Below, in pieces: positions 28,301 through 39,702 of a stretch of DNA of 64,000 nucleotides (its first letter is position 1; each line of letters opens with the position of its first letter). Origin of the DNA: Brugia malayi (taxonomy: Eukaryota; Nematoda; Chromadorea; Rhabditida; Onchocercidae); assembly GCF_000002995.4 (NCBI RefSeq), contig NW_025062477.1, forward strand, positions 8,590,649 to 8,654,648. Reading direction: 5' to 3'. The notes beneath the pieces are model-generated. The model had not been told where the DNA came from and ran no database searches. It worked only from the letters and a program-made list of their open reading frames with translations. Made by a program: the position numbers and the translations under genes.

Positions 28301-31300
28301 CTCCTTTTCTCTCTCACCCACGCATTAAAGTGACGATGGAAGTTGAATAATATTATTAGATCAGACAAATGAAAGCTCTTTCTTTTGTGGTCACAAAAAT
28401 ATCCTTTAGTGGTCATTGAAATGTGTGACCATCAATCATATTCACAATACATTCAAATAGAGTCCATTCATGCATCATATGACGAATTCTAATCTTCACG
28501 TACTTTCCACGTCTTTATGACTTCCTGTCAGTCGTTACTTTCTCGCTACTTTTGCACATTTTTTTGAGCAAACATTGAATCACGATGTAACATATATGCA
28601 ATGCAAGTATCAATGAAACGCTGTGCTAAACTGATTTTGGGATTCACGCAGATTGCATAACGGATGTGTGTTTTCCGTGGATCTGATGGGTACAGAGCGA
28701 ATCATTTGGCATCGAGTAGCATCTCAGCACTAATTATAAGGTTTAAGTCGGAAAGCTTTCATGTGAAAAACTTTGACAAAATGAAGTACCACTTATCTGT
28801 AGGGTACCTATCGTACTTAATCTTTTACTTTAGGGATTTCATCGATTTCAAAGCTTTTTGCAACAACATAAATTGTAGATCCGACTTTTCGATATAATCG
28901 GCACACCAAAAATTCGCTATCCTTTATAAAAACATGATATCTGCTGTTGCATACTAAAATTTTCTTTGCTTAGTTTTTCTTCTAAGAAATAAACACGAAA
29001 TTTCTCAAATTTTTATGAATGTTTTAATATCGATGAGAGGTATACTTTCCGATTATTTTCCAAAAAGTGAAGTCAACCTTCAGAATATCACAGTGGGAAG
29101 TTAACATTTCAGTTCTTTCCACATAGGCAAAGCGAGAATTCCATAATTATGTTGCTTTTTCAAGTGATGGTAGAGTGAGTTTTGAATTGTTTCGTTGATT
29201 AGAAATATCGATACATGTACCATTATTTGCCTGTAAGATGTACTTTAAAGTAAATATCTTTCCTATTTGAAACTTCTTGAAGTAATCCTTTTCTCCCCTT
29301 TTTTCGTACGAATTTTTCCAACCTTCCCTTGTCTCAAAGCTAGAACTTGCGCATAGAACCAACAATAATTTCATTGTACTTTCTGCTTGTTTGAGTGCAT
29401 CGGAGTACTAGAAATTATATGTCCTTTTTTTTTTTTTTTTCCTAATTCATAAATTATTTTAAAAAATAACCATTGAATCTGAGCTGACATTGTTTTCGTA
29501 TTAATGAGATCATTGTGACTGTTCTGAACAAGAAAATTTTTCTTTAAGATCTTCAATAAACAAGAGAAAGTTCAGCTTTCAATATCTCAATATGAATATG
29601 TATAGACATAAACAAACAACTACAAGTACAGACAATTAAAATTAAGTTCTTGATGAAAGTGTAAACATACTGCAACGACTGATCTTATTCAGTCGCATAG
29701 CAAATGTCTCACTCAAACCGTCCACGTCGATGGTGGTCATAACTAAAATGGACTATTTGCTATTAAAAGCCATCCCTTTTACTTATTTAATAATTTTGCA
29801 TGTTAGTGAAAATTAAAAGTTTTCTTGCTCACATATGGTCAGAGAAGGGAAATTTGGTAAAGGAGCTAGGATAATGAGCATGTGTCACATCGTTTTCATT
29901 AAATACTAATTAGTTTTTAAATCAGTTGACGAGTAGTTTAGAAGGAAATTTATGTTATATTATTTCGAAATGAATGTCAAACAGGACAAGCTTCTCTACA
30001 TTTTCTACATTTATCTTTTTGACACATCGTTACTTTTTTCATCCATCTTCATCTTTATGCGAACCTCCTTACAAAGCTTTTTGCACTTTCCAAATACTTA
30101 TCCTAAAAATGAGGCTAATTGTAAAATCTCTGTTGCCATGTTTTTTCTTTTGCTCTTTAGAAAATACCATCAACACTTTACTTACCAATAAAGAAAATGT
30201 ATTAAAAGAAACCTAACACTATTCTAAATTCCTCTTCACAAGAAATCCATCTGAGCAACTGCACTCATCCTGCATTTTGCATCTTGCATCCTTCACTATC
30301 AAATCAACTTGATGCACTTGATCACTTAATTCACTTGATATAACAAGTATGAAAAGTGATATCTTAAATTAAACTATGGTGATAGTTGTTGGTTGTCTGA
30401 AAATGCTTAGAGCATCTTTTTATTAACTTTCTTGTCGATCGTCAATTTGTTAAATGATTTGGTAAAAGCATCAAAGTCATTAACAATTACTTCTATTATC
30501 ACCACGCAACCTGTATGACAACAAAGATTAAACAGACGAAAAGAGCAGAAATTGGATGTTTGCAAACTGGATTCTTGCAATCTGATGTAATATTCTATTC
30601 CTTCGCTTTGCTTCATTCTGTTCGAAAGATGACCGTCCATCGCATCAAATATTCTTCTTTCTCTTTTGTAATGCAATTAATTACCTAACAGTTTTTTCTA
30701 TGCAAATTTCACAAACTTATACGCTCATAGATTTCGTAAAAAAGAAATTCACAAAAACTGATTGTATCCCCTTCTACTGTAGATTCTTTTCATATGTATC
30801 GGTATTATTGCTAATGCAGGTATCTTACAAATTGAACAATTTAAAAATTTCTTTTCTTGGTTATCTATCATTCTAAAATATTTTCTTTTTTTATGTTCCG
30901 AGCATTTAGAGCTCTTATAGCATTTTATAGAATGCGAATTCAACTTGAAACCTGTCACTAACTACCTAAGATGATCTGATAAGTATTATTTATTAAACTC
31001 CTCAAGCAATTGTAGACATTTTTCGAAACGGTTATTCATTTTCTCCTGCACTTTCAGGTTTTCTGAAACAACGTCAATTGGTTTATAGAAAACACTGGCA
31101 ATTGCTACTAATGAAAGAAGTTTATGTTGTTGTTACCATATCATTGTTTTGCCAAATCGTTAAAGTAAAGTTTTGATTAGCTTTTTTAATTAGGTGTAAA
31201 ATAAAGCCAATTTAGCATCATATAGTTCTCATCTGTTCTAATATGATTCACGCTCTTACAACACATTAACTTCAAAGTGAAATATGTATGAATAGGTAAC

Positions 31301-34300
31301 TTATTCCAGTCTGAAGAACTTTATTTCAAAAGGTTGCAGAAAACGCAGTGTACATCTCATATTAACGATTCATTTGGGACAAAAAATTGTCACTGTACTT
31401 TTTAAACTTAACGAACTTCTTAAAAATTTGCTACTTCAGCAATAATAGATAGTTTTTTCCTCATTAAGTACTCTCTTACATTTTCTCTGACGAATGCATT
31501 GCGCATACTCTTTATGAAAGAAACTAGCAGAAATTAGAAGAGATATTTTTGAGACCATACTGATCAAAATGGATCTCAAGAAAATGATCATTTTTAAACT
31601 GGTTCTATTTTAAACGACAGCGGTGTAAAGCGCTTTTGGCACTATAATTAATAGCTAACGGAGTATTTATTCATTCAGCAATAACCTGAAGATGATTTAT
31701 ATTCTTTAGCATATAACATTACGCAGTCTTGAGAATATTTGCTTTTAAAATTTTTTATGCAAGTTTTCTTCATTAGAATATATGAATACTGATCATTAGT
31801 ATTGCGGTTTGTAATTATTAATCGCTTGATTACAATTCTGCTCTTAATTTTTGCAGTGTCAAGACTTTTTTTCGCTGATTTCACCATTTTTTGGAAGGGT
31901 CGTTGTTCCTAAGAAAGCGGGAACTGATAATGGCGGAGACTTAGTACAGGTATTTTCTGAAAGCCTATTCAAATTCTAGCTTCAAGTTTTCAAAACGATG
32001 TGTCAATTGTCTCACGCCATTACTTTTTTTTCTTCGTAAAATCCTGACGTAAATTTTGAATAATTTCTTTTCGAAAACTTTAAAAAACTCCATAAATTAC
32101 ACTCTGATAGACTTATCGCCTTATTGTAGTCTTCAATTATAAGAAAACAAAGTGTAACAGCCATCTTTTTTACTATTTTAGGAATTTGTCAAACTTGGTA
32201 CCAATATCGGCCAAAGGCTACTTCAAGTCAAAAATAGTCACTCAAAATCACAGGTATGTTATACTTTTATCTAATAGAGATTTATTTAAACAATAATTGA
32301 TCATATAAGTCTGACTTTATAGTAATTGACTTAAGAGTTTAATTTGATATGTTATTAGTTAATCATTTAGTGACTATTCTATTCTCTTAACAATAAATTT
32401 GTATAATTTTCTCTACAAACAACTATCCATATTCGGTGATGATGCTACTTGAAAGAAATAAGGGATCCGACTGTTTGTTTGATCTATAATTCAGAATTCA
32501 CGTCTTTGTAGAGTTATCAAACTAATCCGGAGTGATCAAGAGATTTAAACCGGTTTCTGCTCATTACTATGCATATCTTCTTCTTCGGTTAAAAGCACTA
32601 TTTCTTGCTTTGCTTAAATGTGCTTCTAGCTCGGAGTATGACCACTTTTCTTTTTCCATCTAATTTTTTCAATGTTATGATAATATCGATAGTGGAATCA
32701 AACTATTTTACAAAAAAAATTGAAAAAATAAAAATTGCTTTTGTCATATATTATGCAATGTCAATTATCTGCAAAAAACCAGTTGTAATATCATATCTGC
32801 TGACTTCAATTTGGATAGACAGTAAAAAATAAAGAAGTAACAAATTAAATGTATGGTAAAGAGATTTAAATCAAAACAGTTTGTATTATCTGAAATTGAA
32901 AACTGCTCATATTCACCTTACCTGTTCTTAACTTTCGAATCTTTTATTACATACTAATATGAATGCGTCGCCGATAAAATCATTAAAAAAGGAATCTTTA
33001 CTCCGTTCTGCTGAATAATACTGCATTTCAAAGATAACAGTGTTAATGTGGCTATAAATGTAGTGTGCCTTATTTCCGGTTAAGGATAGTTTGAATAAGC
33101 CGGATGGATAAAGGAATAAAATTAATTGTTACGCTTATAAATTCAATCGAAGAAAGCTTTGCTAATCAGTTAGTTTCACTATTCGTTTCACTATTCGAAA
33201 CTATATATCTTTTACAGCAACAATGCACCATTTATTTTACCTCTAGAAATTAAATTTGTCACTTCATCTTCGAACTACTTCTATGATTTTATACAGTTTT
33301 TGTACAAAACCAGCTTTATTCTTGGTACCAAATAATCTTCTTGTTTTGAAATTCAGTGAAGCATTCAAGCGAAGAGAAATTTTCATGACATAAGTTTTTT
33401 AAGTTCTGGCAAAAATTCTTTTTTAAGTTTTGTTGGCGCTTACATATTTGATGAATTTCTTAATTTTGGCAAATCCTGATGAAAACGGTTATCTTCAAGA
33501 AAATTACAAGAAAATTAAACAAAATTAGCCAAAAACAATAATACTGCTTATGAACTGTTTACAAGTGGTTACAATGTCCTTTTAAATTATCATTTTCAGG
33601 TTGTTTTTTCTCATGGAGCACAGATCGCAACATTACTATTTTTAATAAACTGGTTATTCCTAAAATTTTTTAATTGGCTATTACTAATATTTTTTTTCCC
33701 AATTTTCAGTCAATCCAAGCACTAATTCCTAAACCACAAGAATCGATTCCACGAATAGCAAGTATACCGCCAAAATTTGCAGCGATGAAAGAAAGAACTT
33801 CGCTGTCGATGAACGGTCGTGAAAACTACAATGTTATTGCTAAAGAATTTCATGGAACTGCACGAGCATCACCACCTCCACTAAATCATTTCCCAACAAA
33901 CAATGGTTCGTTAATATAAAATGGATTTCCATAGACTTATTTTGAGAACATGGAAACGAAATAATGGATGCACATTTTTACTGAAGTGTTGGACATGACT
34001 GATGATTTTAAATTTCCTGAGTTAAGATAAAAATGGTCCAATTATAATCATTAAACTTTAACCATGATTTTTATTCTCTTTCCCAACAATCTAAGTTTCA
34101 AACAACGGAATACCTTACTTATTCTTTTATATTTCAGTGTCACATACAGTTGAAATTCTACAAAACCAACTATATTTGGGTCAACGGCAGCAGCAAACAT
34201 TTCAGTTCCATCGAAGTCCACAACCACAGCAACAGTAAGCTTACCTTCACCAGTTTACGTTCAATTACAACAAAGTTAACAATGAACAGCTTATTTCGTT

Positions 34301-34633
34301 TAAGCAACATTGGCATTAGGCCGCATTTTTCAGACTAGTAGCCAAGTTTCAAGAAGCTCAACCCACATCCAATGATGCAATAAAAGATTCAATAAACTTT
34401 GGGCAAGAAGTTATTAAAGTAAGTTGATTTAGCCGCATTTCTTATTTGCTGCACTCTTAATCTTAGTTTCTTAATTCCTGATTTTCTAGTTATTAGGAGA
34501 GATAGCTCAATATTCGGATGTTCATCGTTTCCAAAATCAAGATTATGCATCAGTGCAAAAACTGCTCAACATCTTTTTCAACTCCATGTCTTCCGGCCAG
34601 AGTAACAATCATCATACGGTTACTATTTACTGA
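19325..34633 (+). CDS. Unrecognised ~1254-residue protein: Cys-rich N-terminal region, Ser/Arg-rich middle with three repeats
   Basis: Fifteen exons join in phase throughout: 19325-19465, 19765-19846, 20888-21529, 23209-23361, 24643-24714, 25020-26729, 27195-27248, 27449-27567, 27749-27853, 31857-31949, 32182-32253, 33710-33905, 34138-34234, 34334-34418 and 34490-34633 (TGA). The sum is 3765 bases. Exon 3 encodes a Cys-rich block (CSCHIGNQCCCEC, then CNDCGG and WQCYHCG about 40 residues apart), suggestive of zinc binding. Exon 6 (1.7 kb, ~569 codons) is rich in Ser, Thr, Arg, Lys and Gln and contains three degenerate repeats. The last exons are polar with a Gln-rich run (GQRQQQTFQF) and a helical C-terminus (VQKLLNIFFNSMSSGQ). 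There is no signal peptide or membrane segment, so a nuclear or cytoplasmic scaffold is my guess. I recognise no family. Intron 9 is 4 kb and intron 3 is 1.7 kb. Exon 2 could alternatively end at 19827 (GTGAGC), but only 19846 keeps phase. Confidence 0.7.
25976..26486 (+). repeat. Three degenerate ~57-residue protein repeats within exon 6
   Basis: Trp codons at 25976, 26144 and 26318 begin aligned segments: WQRTFLNVSCEKTSRLDRF, WQWISFHSSQKITRFKRF and WKQTVSKSLPKVSRVNRF. The units are spaced 56 and 58 codons apart. The shared core is W, then K-x-[ST]-R-x-x-R-F after about 10 residues, followed two or three residues later by Pro and then Gln or Glu. Between units the sequence is less alike. The repeats are visible only at protein level; DNA identity is low, so the duplication is old and appears constrained. 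Confidence 0.6.
27854..31856 (+). other. 4-kb intron 9 of the 1254-residue protein gene
   Basis: Donor ATC|GTAAAT at 27853 and acceptor TTGCAG at 31856 keep phase 0. No plus-strand exon was found within it. On the minus strand a short coding-like exon is possible at 30986-31062 (separate entry). Otherwise the intron contains AT-rich unique sequence. Confidence 0.5.
30986..31062 (-). CDS. Possible terminal exon of a gene nested on the opposite strand
   Basis: On the minus strand an acceptor (TTTCAG, plus 31063-31068) is followed by a frame reading NLKVQEKMNNRFEKCLQLLE and EFNK, then TAA at 30986-30988. The residue pattern is that of a soluble amphipathic helix, and the splice signal is good. 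A second coding-like minus stretch at about 31430-31550 (KEYAQCIRQRKCKRVLNEEK) could be an upstream exon, but I could not connect the phases. It may be chance in a 4-kb intron. Confidence 0.25.
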
Positions 34634-34743
34634 GATTTTCAGATTTATTGTTCAAGATTTATTCAATTTTATGATTAATTATTGGCAGGTTTTACCTGCT
34701 TCTGAAAGTTGAATCAAATAATATGATAGAATCGGATATTTAG

Positions 34744-37700
34744 ATGAGTTTTCAACAGTGGTTGCGGCCAATGAACGATGGAACGGAAATAGGTCGCAAC
34801 AGACCAATCGCAAAAAATTTATTCGAAAGTGATATTGTTTTGACCGTTGACCAAATAAAAGGGTACAGTTTAATTTGTTTCTTCAATCTGATAACAATAT
34901 TGTTTGCACTTTGCGTCTTTTTCGACTATGGCATATCATCTAAAGCTCTTGAACAGCAGATGGTAACCTCATATATTCCGATATAATATCTGATAATTAC
35001 AGTTGTCATTCTTCCAGTTTCATGCTCATAACCACATATTTTAATTTATATTCACTTAATATTTAAACTTAGCAGCTAAGGGTCAACTTGCTCTTGCTTC
35101 CTACTTTTTTTTTCTTTTTGTTCCTTTAGTTCAATGATGAAAGAATTTACATTCAATTTAAAAAAGTATTGAAGCCACATATTCTGTCTTAGGGTCACAT
35201 ATTATGTATTTATTCATTTTTGGGATTTTTTCTGCTAACCCATTGTCTTATGGGCTGATGAATCTAATTTTGGGTAGGTTTGAAATAACAACAGAAATTT
35301 TTTATGCACTTATTAATAGAGTGATGTATCTGCAAAATGCTAGATTTGCGGATTATTTGGAAAAAGTTTAATAAAACTCTTGTTTGGATTTCTCGTTGTG
35401 CCAAGACGGAGCGTCTCAACTAGTGTTTTAGTTTTTGCAGTGATGTACTAAAATGTATCTGAAAGGAAACTGGAATGAAAACGTTACTCAACCTAAATGC
35501 TATGAAAAGAAAAAAGCTGAAAATTTTAATTTATTTGAATGAATTTTGCAATTTTCCTCGCCGAGCAAGTAAGTAAGTATGGAATAATGAGTGAATATTT
35601 CAAGATACATCTTCATTGAGAGGTTAAAAATAAGATCATATTTTCTTTGAATTGAACTATTATAAGATGCTTTCCTTAAACATTATACAATTAGTTTCTT
35701 AACAATAAAAATAGCATGAAAAAAAAAATGGGTGATGAGTCTTCTCCTAATTAAAATATGAAATATGTAAGATGTGACAATATTCTGTTACTGAAATCAC
35801 AATTTTTTTGGTTATAAAAAAGAACTACAAAGCTTATTTTCACAATTTTTTCAAATTCAGAATTGCAATGGCTGTAAAACAACAGTGGGCGGGTAATTTT
35901 CGTCGAAGAAATAGGCGAAAAGTCATTACAGGGAGAGTTTACCGATGGCCAAAGAATAACAATATACCATATGAATTTGCTTCTTCTGATGGTTCGTTTT
36001 TTTCACTTTTTTACTGAATTTTTTGATTCATTTCGGAACTAACCTTTAGTGGTGTCTTTTGCGCTGTGCATGTTTTTTATTAAATTTTGAACTTTTTAAA
36101 TCTAAATTTTTGCGGAGACGTGGCGTAACACAATACGATCAGCGCTGTACTTCTGGCAACGTGAGACGTGTGTTCGGTGGCAGGAAAATGGTCCCGGACA
36201 TGATCGAGTAGTTTTCTTTCGTGGAAGCGGGTTTGTACTTCAAAATTTTAGGAGTGCTAAAATATGGAATCAGATGATGTACGACATTGATATATTTTTT
36301 GCATCACTGAAGGAAACAAAGAAAGAAAGTTTTATTCATATTCATTAATTCTTATACTCAAAATAATAGGGAAACTCTGTTTTTAAATTCTTTGAATCAC
36401 TTAATATCGATTAGGCTCTCTTTAAGATGTTATTCGAATGTTGGCAGAACTGGTGGACGTCAAGAAATATCAATTGGTTATGGCTGTGAAAATGTATGCA
36501 TTGTGTCTACTTTTTTCAAATCTTAGAAAAAAGTCTGAGCAAAAGTTATTCCTGATATACGCTTAGATATTAAAAGAGAGTATTCTTTATATTAATTAAT
36601 GTGGGGTAGTTTTAAGCATTTTTCTTTAAATAAGTATAAGGAAAAAGGATTAAAAAATGGAATGATTCAATGAGATAATTGTTAATTGCAGTTTGGTATT
36701 GTTACTCATGAAATTGGTCATTCGTTAGGTTTCTGGCATGAGCAGTCTCGACCAGATCGAGACCAATACATTAAGCTGCAAAATAAATACATTGCTCGTG
36801 GCACTGAAGGTAATTTTGTCAAACGATCTTATATGGAAATCGAAAATATGGGAGTGCCATTTGATCTCGGCTCTGTGATGCATTATGGACCAAATGTATG
36901 TTTGCGAACAAACAGATTCATTTCTTCTAATTTCACAAAATTCCAATGCATAAATTTATCCAAGTAATATCTCACTTTATTTAAAGATTTTTCTCGAAAT
37001 ACAATTCAGGCGTTCTCTGTTGACTGGAATCATACAACTATTGAGACGATTGATAAAAGATACAGCCATACGATTGGTCAAAGAAACGGTCCATCATTTA
37101 CTGATGTTAAACAAATGAACAGACTTTACTGCAATCGTAAGTTTGTTCTATTCATTTATTAAAATAGCACAGAACGAGGTCTATTTTTTTTTTTTTTTTT
37201 TTGAATTAGGTAGAAGAAATAGCAAATATCGCTGATTCGTCATTTTTGTTTATTTTGGGTTTCTTCGCAATTTAAATTTGAATGGAATTTTTATGCTATT
37301 TTTAGCGATATGTGAAATTTTACAGACGTATGTGGAGCTTCGCCACTAACATGTGAAAATGGTGGATATTTAGACCCAAACAACTGCCAGTCTTGTAAAT
37401 GTCCAACTGGATTAGGTGGTCCAACATGTACTGGTCTCCAGCCAAGTATAACACCTATTTTGTTAACTACTACCTATAATTCTGTTCCCCTCCAATTAAT
37501 TTAAATAGCTTTATAGAGTCGGATTTGGAATTTAAAAAATAAAAATTCATATTTTTTTTGAAAGCGAAGAGAGAAAGAAGAAAACGCTCTTGTGTTTAAT
37601 TTAGGTATCTGTGGTGCAGAACTTATTGCGAGAAGCACTTGGCAGCAGCTTAGTTATAAAGGTTCTCAAAAATGTTATTGGAGAATCAAAGTAAATTCAT

Positions 37701-38674
37701 TTCCTTTTTTGATAATCTGTTCAAAAGAAACTTACTAATTTCTGTTCAGTTTTTTAGATCTTTCAATTTGATCTTAATTTCACTTCATATTACAAGAAAA
37801 AATATTTATAATTCTTAATTCTTAGGCAAATGACGCGAGGATACGAATCAAAATTAAATCAGCAAATTTTCGATGCGACACTACATGTCAAGCATATGTG
37901 GAAATAAAACATAATTCAGTATTTGAGCAAACCGGATTCAGGATATGGTTTTTTTTTTTTACGCACTTATTTTTTCCTCACTTTCTGAGTGGTATGTTGC
38001 CTAATCTGTTAGGACTCATGAAAGTAGGTTTACTTCAATTATTTATATATGCAGTGAATTCTTTTTTTAAATATATATAGTGAATTTCTGAAATTTAGAA
38101 CTTATATTTTTTTAATTAACAGCAAATTTTTCCTATAAATTATGCTGACATTTATTCGTATAAAAAATTACTGCTTGCGTTTTTCAAGAAATCTTCTTTT
38201 TGGTTCATTGTACTTTATAGTTGTGGGAATGATGAAGTGAATGTATTATCAGAGCAAGCAGAAGCTTTGATTATTTTTGATGCTACAGAAATCAGTCAAG
38301 AGGGTTCATTTATCTTATATTATGTCCAAGGTAAGTTTTATCAAATTTGATTTAAAATAGTAAGTCAAGTGCATTTGCAATTTATCACCTTCATGGCTTT
38401 TACACCTTATATTATGCAGAAACCTCGGATTTTTAACTTCATTTTTTAGAATTTTCCAGTTGCAGATTCTAGTAAACCACTAGTGAAGCCGTCACCACTG
38501 AAATGGATACCAGGAAGTGAAGATCGTTTATTTCGAGGTCTTGAGATTGGTAAGAATGGCGTGATGGAGAAGTTTATTTTGAATGCAATCCCAAAAATCA
38601 GGGATCCACAACAACCAGTTGCATCGATCGCATCTATAGTGACTGATTTCGCCTTGAAAAAAATTCTTGGGTAA
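34744..38674 (+). CDS. Astacin family zinc metalloprotease with EGF-like and CUB domains
   Basis: Secreted-type astacin endopeptidase; nematode members act in cuticle collagen processing, moulting and hatching. The catalytic domain is complete: zinc site [19 protein letters not shown] (exon 36692-36895), where HExxH plus the third His bind zinc, and the Met-turn SVMHYGP in the same exon. Upstream, an exon near 34744 has the propeptide motif [10 protein letters not shown], and an exon near 35860-35992 has a basic RRRNRRK processing site before [14 protein letters not shown]. Exons 36118-36230, 36427-36493, 36692-36895, 37010-37136, 37326-37445, 37605-37690, 37826-37947, 38221-38330 and 38466-38674 join in phase and give the EGF-like module ([20 protein letters not shown]) and a CUB-like module ([19 protein letters not shown]). 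There is no thrombospondin type 1 repeat. No signal peptide was found: the frame opens at ATG 34744 directly after an AG, so a first exon is missing or undetected. The joins 34860/35856 and 35992/36118 were not resolved. Confidence 0.88.
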
Positions 38675-38845
38675 TGAACATCTAAAGAATATTTTTTAAG
38701 TTTCTATGAATATGTCCAAGTACTGGTGTATTGAATTGTCAAGTTAAATTAGGATAAAAAATAAAATTGCGAACATATAAGTAGGAAGTTCTTTGTTTGC
38801 CTATCAGAGTGAGATGTGAAGAGCTGTGATCAATTTGCATCGGTC

Positions 38846-38876
<31 letters not shown>

Positions 38877-39702
38877 ATTGTAACTTCATAATTTTTAAGT
38901 TAAACTTCTTTATTCTTACATTCAATTTAAAAACTGTGCAAATTTCATCGGTTCTTTATGGTTTTAGAAGGTTAGCCGAGTCTGAAGATATTTAGATCTT
39001 ATGATCTAGTCTTTTTTTGCAATAAGTTTGCGAGAGACTGCAGTCTACTCTTGTATTGAGGAAATAATTGTTGAATTTTATTATATCACTCATATCTGAT
39101 AAATTACTGCATATGTCATTTTGGAATGTTCTTTGCATAAATATTTCATATACATACATATGCGAGTTCACCAAGTACAGAAGTGGGGACATTATCAAGC
39201 GCTATTTTATCAGGACAACAAGAGAGACGAAGAGGAACGATAAAAGATAAGCAAAATGCTTTATGATAGAACCACTTGGTACAAAAATATTCGAAAGAAG
39301 CTGTGCACTTTAAGAGCACTGCTTGAGGAAAGAAACTGTACAACTAGTTTTGTTCCAAACATCGCAGAGTCTAGGGCAGAGCCACTCTTCCCTGCTGTTG
39401 ACACACCAATCAACCTCTCGGGATCAGTGCCATCCACACTGACCACAAATTGATCGTATCGAGATTTCGCTGTTTCGTAACGCGTCTCGAGCTACTAAAT
39501 GTCCCGTTACTCTTATGACATCGTCGTTGATGGGGACTTTCTCCCTTTTTCTTGTTGGGGGGTTTAATAGGGCGTAAAGTGCATAACAGTTTTTCCTGAT
39601 TAGTTACCTCTCGGATATTTAAGTAAGTAGTTTGAAATATCTCCATAAAATCAATTGATTTGATCAGTTCTAGAGGTCAAAGCATATGCAAAAATACAGA
39701 TA
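38675..39702. other. Intergenic: astacin 3' region and RPRD2-like upstream region
   Basis: Contains a poly(A) run of about 23 at 38848-38870. At 39146-39650 there is a GC-richer segment with overlapping short open frames on both strands (for example minus 39261-39446, VSVDGTDPERLIGVSTAGK). None has a recognisable family or splice context. It may be a promoter-proximal region or an old mobile-element remnant. Confidence 0.35.

Noticed and set aside
38848..38870. Poly(A) run as evidence of a retrocopy
   Set aside because: The flanks show no intronless gene copy upstream; poly(A) and poly(T) runs are frequent throughout the window.
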